The notes under the pieces were generated by a model. It had not been told where the DNA came from. It worked only from the letters and a program-made list of their open reading frames with translations, and did no database searches. From CAVYUC01 sp963771595 (GTDB lineage: Bacteria > Bacteroidota > Bacteroidia > Bacteroidales > Prolixibacteraceae), in assembly GCA_963771595.1 (NCBI GenBank), contig CAVYUC010000026.1, positions 62,001 to 126,000 of the forward strand: a DNA stretch of 64,000 nt. The letters are read 5' to 3'. The translations under genes and the position numbers were made by a program. Position 1 is the first letter of the stretch. Each line of letters opens with the position of its first letter. Shown here one piece after another: positions 26,713 through 36,768 of this stretch.

Positions 26713-26750
26713 AAAGCCTGAAGAAATACAGATGTTTCTTCAGGCTTTTT
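26713..26750. terminator. Bidirectional intrinsic terminator between convergent genes
   Basis: A 14-bp perfect stem (AAAGCCTGAAGAAA with TTTCTTCAGGCTTT) and an 8-base loop lie between the ends of the GH3 gene and the convergent T9SS cargo gene. T-runs follow on the plus strand and A-runs precede, so it can end transcription in both directions. Confidence 0.85.
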
Positions 26751-26777
26751 CATTGTGCGGGATTTTAATTTTCCCCA

Positions 26778-28121
26778 CTAGTATTTTATCAGTTTGCCGG
26801 AATGTAAAATATCATTCCCGTTAATCAGTTTATAAATGTAAATTCCACTTTGCAGCTGAGAAATTGAAACTTCTTTTCCTGAAAAAATGTTTTGCTGCAG
26901 TACTTTTGAACCTGTAATCTGATAGATTTCAAGCAATAGTTGTTCGTTGCCTTTCCAGCTGATTTTAACAGATTCAGTTGCCGGATTTGGGAAAACAGAA
27001 ACATTTAAATCTTTAAAATCAATAACTTTAGTTGAATTTCCTTCAGAATAATAAAATAAGGTTTTATCACTATTTACCCAATTTCCATCCTGCATTTCAT
27101 AACTATTTTCCCCAGTTACAAGTTTGGTAAATGAAGATGTTGGATCCTGAAAAATTCCGTAAAACAACAAATTGAATGAGGGAAAAACGACTTCAGATGC
27201 ATTGGTATTGTTATATGAATATTCGTATTTATCTGAGTCGATCCAGGTTTGCGCACCCTCATCCCAACTGGCATCAATTTCGGCAGAAACATCACCTGTG
27301 GCATTGTATTCATAGGATGTACGCCAACTTTTTTCCAGTTCAAACGTAGCAAAGCTTATTGAAGATTCTTCCGTCGAAATTAATTTATCTTCATTATTGT
27401 ATGCATATACAGTTTTCGAATACAACAATTCATCACCTTCCATCATATAATAGGTACTTGAAGTTTCAATCTGCCCTGAGGAAGTGTAGGTGTAAACCAT
27501 TTTCATATTATTGCTGAAAACCATTCCGTCACCATTATCTTCAAAAGACCAGAAATCCATTTGGATTAACTGCCCCGATGAATTGAAATGATACACCTGT
27601 TGTCCATCCAGTTTCCAGGTACTGCCTGTATCACTTGAATAAACAGTAACCGTATCCAGTCTTCCCTGGGTATCATATATTGCGATTAGCTTTTCGTGAG
27701 GGAGTAATTCAGAATTTTCATCTTCTTTATAATACATCATCATCGAATTAACATTTCCAGCACTGTTGTATTCCATTTCAGTCCGACTGTCGGTTGACCA
27801 GGATTGAGTTTCAACATTCCATTCCTTTTCAACAACTGCTGAATTCTTCATTTCCGTATTGTACATGAATTCATCTTTCCAATCATTTTGCCAGATTTCG
27901 CCATTCTTAAGCTGGGAGACTGTACTATCCAATTTTTGAATAACTTCTGCATTTTTTAGAAGAGTTCGATTTAAGACAGGCCGTTTAAAATTTTCTGCCT
28001 GTGTTTTATACCGGTCAAATTTTTGCTGGACCTTTTGAATTTTCAACGGCAGATTTGAGTTTTGAGTGGTTGCCATAAGAGAAACAAGCAACAGTGAAAT
28101 AATAAAGGTAAATTTTTTCAT
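26778..28121 (-). CDS. Secreted protein with T9SS type A C-terminal sorting domain
   Basis: 447 residues from the ATG giving MKKFTFIISLLLVSLMATTQN, a signal peptide; upstream in-frame starts would spoil it. The body contains many short repeats of the form Y-N-S-x-G-x-(I/V)-x-x-x-x-x-Y (EYNSAGNVNSMMMYY, HFNSSGQLIQMDFW, TYTSSGQIETSSTYY, EYNATGDVSAEID), related to RHS/YD-like or DUF4595-type beta repeats. The last ~75 residues (VSVFPNPATESVKISWKGN ... QLQSGIYIYKLINGN ... SGKLIKY) are a T9SS sorting domain, so the protein is exported and anchored or released at the surface. Its binding partner is unknown. Confidence 0.85.
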   Translation of the reverse strand: MKKFTFIISLLLVSLMATTQNSNLPLKIQKVQQKFDRYKTQAENFKRPVLNRTLLKNAEVIQKLDSTVSQLKNGEIWQNDWKDEFMYNTEMKNSAVVEKEWNVETQSWSTDSRTEMEYNSAGNVNSMMMYYKEDENSELLPHEKLIAIYDTQGRLDTVTVYSSDTGSTWKLDGQQVYHFNSSGQLIQMDFWSFEDNGDGMVFSNNMKMVYTYTSSGQIETSSTYYMMEGDELLYSKTVYAYNNEDKLISTEESSISFATFELEKSWRTSYEYNATGDVSAEIDASWDEGAQTWIDSDKYEYSYNNTNASEVVFPSFNLLFYGIFQDPTSSFTKLVTGENSYEMQDGNWVNSDKTLFYYSEGNSTKVIDFKDLNVSVFPNPATESVKISWKGNEQLLLEIYQITGSKVLQQNIFSGKEVSISQLQSGIYIYKLINGNDILHSGKLIKY

Positions 28122-28578
28122 GTTTTGATAATTTAAGTTCATAAAAATACTCCTGTTCAATGTAATCAAAATTATAATGAACAACGGAAACCGGCAATAG
28201 TTTTATACTTCTCAATAATTTTATAAATCATTAAAAACCAGCCGGTAACAATTGATTAAAGCACTTGAAAATATATATATGCGAAAAAAAGCAGAATACG
28301 GTTTGAGGGTTCAGTAAATACCAACTGGTTCGGCAGCTTTGAAATACTGCTTCCTTCTTGTTTTTAATTCAGCACCATTTCATAATTTGAAGAGAATAAT
28401 TTAACAGGTCAACATTAATTTGTTTAGGTTGTTTTATTCAAATACAATGTTCAATTTTTTCAACCAACATGTTAATGCTTTAATATTCAGAAACAAAACT
28501 ATTTCTTCCGGTTATCTGTTCTTATTTTGGATGAATCGGCTACTTAATAATTAAACTTACATAAAACTAGTCAATAGC
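28122..28578. other. Divergent intergenic region without recognised genes
   Basis: This 457-bp AT-rich stretch separates the start of the T9SS cargo gene (minus) from the signal-peptide start of the giant adhesin (plus). It must hold both promoters, but I could not identify a clear Bacteroidota -33/-7 pair. A short TATATATATG run at about 28,271 is the only low-complexity feature. I see no gene in it. Confidence 0.4.
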
Positions 28579-29325
28579 ATGAAATCAATTATAAGCTTAT
28601 TCCTGTTTACATTACTATCTTGGCAACAATTGCTTAGCTTCATCAAATATAAAATAAAGATCATTACAGTATTACCAGACAGATGACCAATGTCCGGATA
28701 GTGTAACATCAATGATATCAAATTGACAACTTTCTCAACTGATATTTGTGCCGGTGATATTGCCAGCATTCACAGGAAGCGAACCAACGATTACACCTGT
28801 ACAGGAATATACTTATCAATGGCAGTTTAAAATTGCTTCCGGTGACTGGCAGGATATTACGGGAGCTACAGAAATTGATTATACTTCCAACCCACTTACA
28901 GAAACAACATCTTTTCGAAGGATACTGGATGTTAAAGCCTGTAATGATTTATTTGCAAGCAATGAAATTACAGTTACAGTAAATCCAGTTCCCAATGCAC
29001 CTGATTTCACAGTTACCAATAATTGTGACGGCACTTCTCTTTTAACTGCTACAACTTACGATGCAGGTGGCACATTCGAATGGAGTACCGGAGAAACAAC
29101 AGAAAGCATTTCGGTATCTGCAACAGGTGATTACTGGCTACAGCAAACTGTTGATGGTTGCACAAGCGAACAAACAACCAAAACTGCGGAGCCCAAAAAC
29201 ACACCCACACTTTCAGTAACGGAAAATGATCCGGCAAATTGCGGTGAAGCGGGTTCTCTGGATTTTACATTTACAAATGTTCCAGATGACATTTACACCA
29301 TCAATTACGATGAAGAGAGTTTTTC
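28579..29325 (+). pseudogene. 5' part of the giant T9SS adhesin gene, broken by four frameshifts
   Basis: A signal peptide (MKSIISLFLFTLLSWQQLLS) starts at the ATG at 28,579. Reading then changes frame near 28,665 (QYYQTDDQCPDSV), near 28,710 (NINDIKLTTFSTDICAGDI), near 28,750 (AFTGSEPTITPVQEYTYQWQ) and near 29,325, where the long downstream frame takes over (SNVSVSGGTATVSANAGT). ICAGD and EYTYQWQ belong to the Ig-like modules common in Bacteroidota surface proteins. Together the pieces form one coherent N-terminus for the repeat protein. Either the gene is inactivated at its 5' end or these are local indel errors; the last one sits in a T5-C2-A3 run. Confidence 0.7.
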
Positions 29326-32300
29326 CAAATGTATCAGTTTCCGGAGGCACTGCAACTGTTTCGGCAAATGCAGGAACATTCAGCAATTTAATCATCACCG
29401 TAGCCGGTTGTACTTCGGAAAGTGGTGTAAATGCCGCCCTTACAGATCCAAATCCACCTGGTGCACCAACAATTTCAGTCCAGGACAACTGCGGTGAATC
29501 GGTATTAACGGCCACTAACTTTACGGGAGATTTAAGCTGGAGTAACGGGGCAACATCATCAAGCATAACAGTTACTGAGGCGAAAGAATATACCGTCACT
29601 CAAACCGTTAACGGCTGTACAAGTGATGCAACTACAGCAACAGCAGCACCAAAACCTGTACCCACAATTTTAGCTACAGGAAACGATCCGACAGAATGCG
29701 GAGGTTTGGGTTCCATTGATTTTACTTTTACCAATGTTCCCGACGGAATTCATACGATTGATTTCTATAATGGAAATTTTCAGGAAATTACTGTTTCAGG
29801 AGGTTCAGCATCGGTTAATGCCCCTTCCGATACATACAGCAATTTAAAAATCACAACAGTAGATGGCTGCACTTCCACAGATAATGTTAGTGTAACCTTA
29901 TCTGACCCCGACCCACCGGCAGCACCTACAATTACCATCGAAAATTTATGTGGTGAATCAATATTGACTGCAAACAGCAATGAAATTAACCCCCAGTTTA
30001 AATGGAATACCGGCGAAACTACTAAAAGTATTACCGTCAGCGATACAGAAATACATTCAGTTACACAAACGGTAAACGGATGTATTAGTAATGCGGCAAG
30101 TGCGACGGCTGCGCCTAAACCAATTCCGACTTTAACAGCCACCAAAAACGACCCGGCTAACTGCGGTGGTTTCGGTACAATTTATTTCACATTCACAGGT
30201 GTTCCTGATGGCACGTATACAATATTTTATGATGGAAACAATTTTTCCGGGGTTTCTGTTTCCAACAATAAAGCAACTGTTCAGGCAAAGGCCGGAACGT
30301 ATAACAATCTGCAAATTAATGTGGTTGGTTGTACTTCTTCAAATGACACGGATATTTCACTCTCCGATCCAAATCCACCTTCAACACCAACTATTTCTGT
30401 TGTTAATGAGTGCGAACAATCGGTTTTAACAGCATCGAATTACACCGGCACACTGTTGTGGAGTACCGGCGATAACAGTAAAACGATTACCGTGACTAAT
30501 GCCGGTGATTATACTGTTACGCAAACCTTAAACGGCTGCACAAGTGAAGCTGCATCAGCAACGGCAGCGCCAAAAAGCCGGCCAACTATAGAAGCAGTTA
30601 CTGAAAATGATCCCGAGAATTGCAATGAACAAGGCTCTCTCGATTTCACCTTTTCAGAAGTACCTGATGGAAATTATACAATTTCGTATGACGGTGACAG
30701 TTTCACGGGAGTTTCAGTATCAAACAATGCAGCTACTGTTTTGATCGGGGCAGGCATCTACCAAAATCTAAAAATAACAGTTAACGGATGTACATCAACC
30801 GATGGTGTAAATGCTACACTTTCTGATCCCAATCCACCCAACGCGCCCTCCATTGCCATAGAAAACCTCTGTGGCGAATCGAAATTAACAGCATCCAATT
30901 ACACCGGAACATTAAAATGGAGCACAGGAGAAACCAGTAAAAGTATTATTGTTACAAAGGCAGGAACATACAATGTTACGCAAACAGTTAATGGTTGCAC
31001 CAGCAGTAAAACAAATGCTGCTGCTTCGCCTAAAACAATACCCACACTTACTGCACAAGGTGTTAATCCGGCTAATTGCCAGGAGCCAGGTTCAATTAAT
31101 TTTACTTTTACCGGAGTTCCGAACGGAAAATATTCAATTGTTTATGATGGCGGCAACTTCTCCGGCGTTTCTGTTTCAGGCAATAAAGCAACCGTTCAGG
31201 CTGATGCAGGAACCTATAACAATCTGGTTGTATCAGTAAATGGTTGTATTTCTGGAAATGGAATAAATGTGTCGCTTTCTGATCCTAATCCACCTTCAAA
31301 ACCAACTGTTTCGGTGGCGAATAATTGTGAAGAATCAGTTTTGACCGCTTCCAACTATACCGGCACATTAAAATGGAGCACAGGTGAAACGAGTAAAAGT
31401 ATCACAGTGTCCAGTGCCGGAACTTACAGTGTAACACAAACAGTTAACGGCTGCACCAGCGAAGCCGGATCAGCAACGGCATCGCCAAAAAGCACACCGG
31501 TAATTGCAGTTTCTGAAAATGATCCGGAAAATTGTGGTGGACAAGGTTCGCTTAATTTTTCATTTGAAGATGTTCCAAATGGAACTTATTCAATAGCTTA
31601 TGACGGAGACACTTTTTCAGGAATTGTGGTATCCGGAAATTCGGCAACAGTTTCTGCTGAGGCAGGTGCTTACGAAAACCTTAAAATTACAGTAAACGGC
31701 TGTACTTCTGCAAATGGAGTAAGTGCTTTTCTTTCTGATCCAAATCCGCCCGGAGCGCCGGCAATATCAATAGAAAATAATTGTGGTGAAACAATGTTAA
31801 CAGCTACAAACTACACCGGAACATTAGAATGGAGCACAGGAGAAACCAGTCAAAGTATAATTGTTACCGAGGCAGGAACCTACAGTGTAACACAAACTGT
31901 AAATGGCTGTACAAGCATTCCTGGAAGTTCAACAGTTACACCAAAAGCAATACCTTCATTAACAGCCGAAAAAATTGATCCTTTGGTGTGCCAGGGATTT
32001 GGAACTATTAATTTTACTTTTACCGGAGTTCCTGATGGATTATACAATGTCTTTTATGATGCCGGAAGTTTCCCGGCAGTGCTTGTTGCCAACAATAAAG
32101 CCACTGTAACTGCAAAAGCAGGCACATATAATAATTTAATTATCACGGTAAACGGCTGTACTTCAGCTGACGGAGTAAATATAGCACTGTCTGATCCGAA
32201 TCCACCTGCAACTCCGGTGATTTCAGTTGAAAACAATTGCGGTGAATCGATATTAACTGCTTCCAATTTTACAGGTTCACTTTTATGGAGCAACGGCGAA

Positions 32301-35300
32301 ATAAGTAATTCAATTACAGTCACCGATACCCGCGCATATTCAGTTCTTCAAACATTAAATGGTTGTACCAGCGATGCTGCAACTGCAACTGCAGCTCCAA
32401 AATCAATTCCTACTATTTCGGTTTCTGAAAATGATCCTGAAAGTTGTCTTGGTTTAGGTTCTGTTGATTTTACATTTACCGGTGTACCTAACGGAAATTA
32501 TACAATTTCGTATGACGGTGGCAGTTTTAAAGGAGTTAACATTTCAAATAATACAGCAACAGTTGCTGCAGGTACAGGAACTTATAACAATTTAACAATA
32601 ATGGTGAATGGCTGTACTTCTGCAAGTGGGGTAAACGCAGTTCTTACCGACCCTATCCCACCGGAAGCGCCCGAAATTAGTGTTAATAACAGTTGTGGCG
32701 AATCGATACTGACAACAACTGGTTTTGACAACAATGCGACCCTAAACTGGAGTACCGGGGAAACCGGAGAAAGTATAATTGTAACACAGGCAGGTTCATA
32801 TACTGTTAGCCAGACTGTGGATGGATGTACCAGTGAAATGGCAGTGGCAACAGCAAATCCCAAAACAGTTCCAACACTTTCTGTTCAGGAAAATGACCCG
32901 GAAGTTTGCCAGGGAGAAGGTTCAATTGATTTTGCATTTACAGGTGTCCCCAATGGAAATTATACAATTACATATGATGCAGGAAATTTTACCGGAGTTT
33001 CTGTTTCGAATAACACTGCAACAGTTTCAGCCGTGGCAGGAACCTATAATAATTTAACGATTACGGTTGACGGATGCAGTTCGCCGGACGGCATAAATGC
33101 TTCACTTACTGATCCGAATGCACCTGCCGCACCAATTATTACCGTTCAAAATAATTGTGGTGAATCGATTTTAACAGCTTCAGGATTTGATGAAAATGCA
33201 ACTCTGGAATGGAGCAACGGCAAAACAGAAGAAAGTATTGTTGTAATTGCACCTCGTGTTTATTCGCTTACTCAAATTGTAAATGGATGCACCAGTGATG
33301 CGGCTGTTGTAGTGGCAATGCCAAAATCAAATCCGGCAGCGCCTGATTTCTCGGTAACCGATAATTGCAACGGAACTTCTACTTTATTGGCTACAACTTT
33401 CGAAAACAATGCTACTCTTGAATGGAGCACCGGATCAACAACAAAAATCATTACCGTTAGCACACCTGGAGATTATTCACTTATACAAATAGTTGATGGT
33501 TGCGAAAGCGAACCAATTTCAAAAGTTGCCGCACCAAAAGATCAACCAGTTATTGAAGTTACCGAAAATGATCCGGAAAATTGCGGTGAGCAAGGTTCTA
33601 TCGATTTTACATTTACCAATGTTCCCAATGGTAATTATACCATTTTATACGATGGTGGCAGTTTTTCAGATGTTTCAGTTCGAAATAATACAGCAACTGT
33701 TTTTACTGATTCAGGAATATACGATAACCTAACAATAGAAGTAAATGAATGTATTTCAGGCGAAGGTGTTAGTGCTACACTTTCCGATCCGAATGCACCT
33801 GTTGCTCCGGTTGTTACCGTTGAAAACAATTGCGGGGAATCGATTTTAACAGCCTCCGGTTACGATCCGGAAGCTGTTTTAAAGTGGAATACAGGGGCCA
33901 GTGGAAATGAAATTACTGTACTTGATTCCGCAACATACAGAGTTACACAAACCTTGAACGGCTGTATTAGCAGTGCCGGTTTGGCAATTGCCGCACCAAA
34001 AGCAATTCCCGAAATGCCTGATTTTACCGTAACCGATAATTGTGACGGCACGTCAACATTAACGGCTGTAAATTTCGAAGAAAATGCAATTCTGGAATGG
34101 AGCACATTAGATACCGGAGAAACGATAGAAGTGAATGAAGCCGGAAGTTACGGACTCATACAAGTTGTTGATGAATGTGAAAGTGAAGCGGTAATTAAAC
34201 AAGCAAATCCGAAAACCGCACCAACAATTGCTGTAGTTGCAGAAAACAATCCGCTCAACTGCCAGCAACAGGGATCGCTGGAATTAAGCTTTACCGGAAT
34301 TCCAAACGGAAAATACACACTAATGTATGACGGAGGCAGTTTTGACAATATTTCTGTTTTAAACAATGCGGCAAATATTCCGGCTTTTGCAGGAACCTAT
34401 AATAACCTTACAATTACTGCAAATGGTTGTACTTCAGAAAATGGCGTAAATGCCATACTAAAAGATCCCAACGCTCCCGAACCTCCTGAAATTACAGTTG
34501 AAAACTTTTGTGGACAATCCATTTTAACAGTTTCAAATTACGATGAAAATGCAACCCTCTCCTGGAATACAGGCGAAACTGGTCCTGTAATTACTGTAAC
34601 TGATGCCCGTATTTATAAAGTAACCCAAAAATTGAACGGCTGTATCAGCGATGCAACAGCTGAAGCAACACCTTATTCAGAACCGGAAAAACCGCTTGTG
34701 AATGTAGTTGACAGTTGTGGCGGATCAGTTATAAATATTAGTAATCCCGGCGATGATGCATGGTTTATCTGGCAAAACGAAATTACATCTGACAGTACAA
34801 AAAATAATGGATTTATAATTACAGAACCGGGAGAATATACCATTTTTCAGCGATCTGCAACGTGTATTAGTGACAGTATAATAGTTACTTTAAATCCATT
34901 GCAGGTGCCGGAAGCACCAATAAGTTTGGGAGACAAGCAAATATGCAAAACAGACCCAATTCAACCGCTTACAGCAGAAGTAACATTAGCGGACACCAAC
35001 ACTGTACTTGTTTGGTACGATCAGGAATTTGGCGGTAATGAAGTTTTTGTTCCTGTTTTAGATGAAGTTGGCACAATTACATATTATGCCGAAGCGCAAA
35101 ATCCGGTTACAGGGTGTGCAAGTGCTGCCAGAACACCAGTTACACTCGCAATTGTTGATGGATTTGCTTCGTTAAATCTGAACACCGAAATTATCGGAAA
35201 ACCAACCCGTAATGTTGCTGTTTTAATCTTCCCTGAAGATTCACTGACCTATCAGTGGTATTTAAATGACAATATAATTGGCAATGCAAATGAGCAATAT

Positions 35301-35711
35301 TATTACATTTCGGAATCGGAGCGAAAAAATGATAATTTGTTTTCGGTTGAGGTAGAAACTGTTGACGGATGTAAAGCATTTTTCGATTATCAATACTCCG
35401 GAAATTTAAGCAGTGGCGAAATAGCAGCAACTGAAAATAATATAAGTTTTAAAGAAACGCAGCAGATTAAAATATATCCAAATCCTGCCAACCAGGAACT
35501 TTCAATTTCAATTGATTCAAAACTGATAAAAAAAGAACAGAAATTAAATGCAAAAATATTTTCTGATAACGGTGCCTGTGTAGAAACCATATCATTGACC
35601 AAAACAACTGAAACAATTGATATCAAACAGTTAAAACCTGGGTATTACACAGTGGTTATTTTCAATAAAAAACAACCGGTTGATTCCAAAAAACTAATCA
35701 TATTTCACTAA
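29226..35711 (+). CDS. Giant repetitive surface adhesin with T9SS sorting domain (long frame)
   Basis: A 2,161-codon frame; residues before about 29,330 are out of register with the protein, which really continues from the broken 5' part. It consists of about ten ~155-residue repeats. Each has an 'ENDPxNCGxxGSIDFTF' module with VPDGxYTIxYDG and 'GTYNNLxITVNGCTS', then an Ig-like module 'NNCGESILTASNYTG' with WSTGET and TQTVNGCTS. Near the end come non-repeat Ig-like domains and the sorting domain (IKIYPNPANQELSISIDSK ... LKPGYYTVVIFNKKQ). Paired cysteines in each module suggest disulfides. Such proteins serve attachment or gliding. A frameshifted outer-membrane protein gene follows 18 bp downstream. 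Confidence 0.8.
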   Translation: MIRQIAVKRVLWILHLQMFQMTFTPSITMKRVFPNVSVSGGTATVSANAGTFSNLIITVAGCTSESGVNAALTDPNPPGAPTISVQDNCGESVLTATNFTGDLSWSNGATSSSITVTEAKEYTVTQTVNGCTSDATTATAAPKPVPTILATGNDPTECGGLGSIDFTFTNVPDGIHTIDFYNGNFQEITVSGGSASVNAPSDTYSNLKITTVDGCTSTDNVSVTLSDPDPPAAPTITIENLCGESILTANSNEINPQFKWNTGETTKSITVSDTEIHSVTQTVNGCISNAASATAAPKPIPTLTATKNDPANCGGFGTIYFTFTGVPDGTYTIFYDGNNFSGVSVSNNKATVQAKAGTYNNLQINVVGCTSSNDTDISLSDPNPPSTPTISVVNECEQSVLTASNYTGTLLWSTGDNSKTITVTNAGDYTVTQTLNGCTSEAASATAAPKSRPTIEAVTENDPENCNEQGSLDFTFSEVPDGNYTISYDGDSFTGVSVSNNAATVLIGAGIYQNLKITVNGCTSTDGVNATLSDPNPPNAPSIAIENLCGESKLTASNYTGTLKWSTGETSKSIIVTKAGTYNVTQTVNGCTSSKTNAAASPKTIPTLTAQGVNPANCQEPGSINFTFTGVPNGKYSIVYDGGNFSGVSVSGNKATVQADAGTYNNLVVSVNGCISGNGINVSLSDPNPPSKPTVSVANNCEESVLTASNYTGTLKWSTGETSKSITVSSAGTYSVTQTVNGCTSEAGSATASPKSTPVIAVSENDPENCGGQGSLNFSFEDVPNGTYSIAYDGDTFSGIVVSGNSATVSAEAGAYENLKITVNGCTSANGVSAFLSDPNPPGAPAISIENNCGETMLTATNYTGTLEWSTGETSQSIIVTEAGTYSVTQTVNGCTSIPGSSTVTPKAIPSLTAEKIDPLVCQGFGTINFTFTGVPDGLYNVFYDAGSFPAVLVANNKATVTAKAGTYNNLIITVNGCTSADGVNIALSDPNPPATPVISVENNCGESILTASNFTGSLLWSNGEISNSITVTDTRAYSVLQTLNGCTSDAATATAAPKSIPTISVSENDPESCLGLGSVDFTFTGVPNGNYTISYDGGSFKGVNISNNTATVAAGTGTYNNLTIMVNGCTSASGVNAVLTDPIPPEAPEISVNNSCGESILTTTGFDNNATLNWSTGETGESIIVTQAGSYTVSQTVDGCTSEMAVATANPKTVPTLSVQENDPEVCQGEGSIDFAFTGVPNGNYTITYDAGNFTGVSVSNNTATVSAVAGTYNNLTITVDGCSSPDGINASLTDPNAPAAPIITVQNNCGESILTASGFDENATLEWSNGKTEESIVVIAPRVYSLTQIVNGCTSDAAVVVAMPKSNPAAPDFSVTDNCNGTSTLLATTFENNATLEWSTGSTTKIITVSTPGDYSLIQIVDGCESEPISKVAAPKDQPVIEVTENDPENCGEQGSIDFTFTNVPNGNYTILYDGGSFSDVSVRNNTATVFTDSGIYDNLTIEVNECISGEGVSATLSDPNAPVAPVVTVENNCGESILTASGYDPEAVLKWNTGASGNEITVLDSATYRVTQTLNGCISSAGLAIAAPKAIPEMPDFTVTDNCDGTSTLTAVNFEENAILEWSTLDTGETIEVNEAGSYGLIQVVDECESEAVIKQANPKTAPTIAVVAENNPLNCQQQGSLELSFTGIPNGKYTLMYDGGSFDNISVLNNAANIPAFAGTYNNLTITANGCTSENGVNAILKDPNAPEPPEITVENFCGQSILTVSNYDENATLSWNTGETGPVITVTDARIYKVTQKLNGCISDATAEATPYSEPEKPLVNVVDSCGGSVINISNPGDDAWFIWQNEITSDSTKNNGFIITEPGEYTIFQRSATCISDSIIVTLNPLQVPEAPISLGDKQICKTDPIQPLTAEVTLADTNTVLVWYDQEFGGNEVFVPVLDEVGTITYYAEAQNPVTGCASAARTPVTLAIVDGFASLNLNTEIIGKPTRNVAVLIFPEDSLTYQWYLNDNIIGNANEQYYYISESERKNDNLFSVEVETVDGCKAFFDYQYSGNLSSGEIAATENNISFKETQQIKIYPNPANQELSISIDSKLIKKEQKLNAKIFSDNGACVETISLTKTTETIDIKQLKPGYYTVVIFNKKQPVDSKKLIIFH
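29680..34700 (+). repeat. In-frame ~460-bp tandem repeats in the adhesin gene
   Basis: NDP-Cys modules begin near 29,684, 30,145, 30,606, 31,064, 31,518, 31,977, 32,431, 32,891, 33,565 and 34,244, giving a period of about 455-460 bp. The last two intervals are ~215 bp longer because an extra 'APDFSVTDNCNGTSTL' Ig-like module is inserted. The repeats are diverged at the base level but strongly alike in protein, so they are old and under selection rather than freshly copied. Confidence 0.85.
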
Positions 35712-35729
35712 AAACTACCTGCCAGCCAG

Positions 35730-36762
35730 ATGAAAAAATATAATTTGAAAATCATATCAGGGATGAGTAAAAACTATGTGACCGGAAAAAAGCTCACACA
35801 TAAATACAACACGCTGTTTAGCGTTAAAAAAACAGCAGTTTTAATTTGTTTATTCTTTACAATGGGATTCTTGCATGCCGGTGAACCAGCCTTTCCCAAA
35901 AAAGAAAATTCTGTAGATAATATGTCATTTTCATCGTCATCGAAATTGAATCTGGATGATAATTTTATCTACCCCGCCTGGGGATTTTACCTTGATTTCT
36001 CACCTGGAATTTCAAATATCAAAAACAGCAATCTGTCGTCGGATGTCTGGGATTCAAAAAAAGGATTAGGATTTACATTCAACGTGGGATATTTTCACTC
36101 TTTAAGTGCCTGGTTTAAACTGAAATCAGGAATTGGAATAACCAGCTATAAAAACACGCTGAACGCAAATACCGATTTGCCGTCGCAAAATTTTAAAGAT
36201 ATTGACAACGACAGTTATACCGAAAACCTGACACTCACAAATATTGAGAAAGAAATCGAGTCCACTGTACATTTCAATTCCATTGATATTTGAATTTGGA
36301 AATCCAAACATTGAAAAAATTGGATTTTATGCCGACCTCGGTTTGAAATATTCATATCTGTTAAACGAAAGTTATTCATCGTCTGGCACTTATTCAACCA
36401 CAGGAACTTATGAGCAATATAATGTAACGTTGAAAAATATTCCTGAACTGGGTTTCTACAACGACAAAAATCCGGAAAATTATGCAAATCTCAAGAAAAG
36501 CAATTTCTCGCTGGTGGCCGGAGCCGGTGTATTTGTTCCACTTTCGAGTACAATAATTTTTAAGGGTGGATTGGTCACCAACATCGGATTGGCAGATATT
36601 GGCAACAACATACCGGCAAATCCCAACTCAAATGTTATAAACGATAATATATATTCCTACCGGTCCCGTTATATCGATAATACTTTGGCAGTGGTAGAAG
36701 GAAGCAGAACTTTTCATTTCGGAATAGAATTTGGTATATACATTAGCCATAGATTAAAATAG
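35730..36762 (+). pseudogene. Outer-membrane beta-barrel protein, one frameshift
   Basis: The first frame (35,730-36,293) has a long N-terminus and a membrane segment (TAVLICLFFTMGFLHAG), then barrel strands (WGFYLDFSPGISNI, GLGFTFNVGYFHSLSAWFKL). Near 36,262 the barrel continues one frame over (PLYISIPLIFEFGNPNIEK, GFYADLGLKYSYLL) to the end (TFHFGIEFGIYISHRLK). The joined product is ~345 residues and resembles the PorT-like 'outer membrane beta-barrel' group. It is only 18 bp after the giant adhesin and probably belongs to the same transcript, perhaps as its surface partner. The true start may be the ATG at 35,763. Confidence 0.7.
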
Positions 36763-36768
36763 TAAAAT

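Noticed and set aside
29213..34366. Several antisense frames of 60-130 codons opposite the adhesin repeats
   Set aside because: They recur at the repeat period and mirror the sense codon bias, which is typical of shadows of a repetitive gene.
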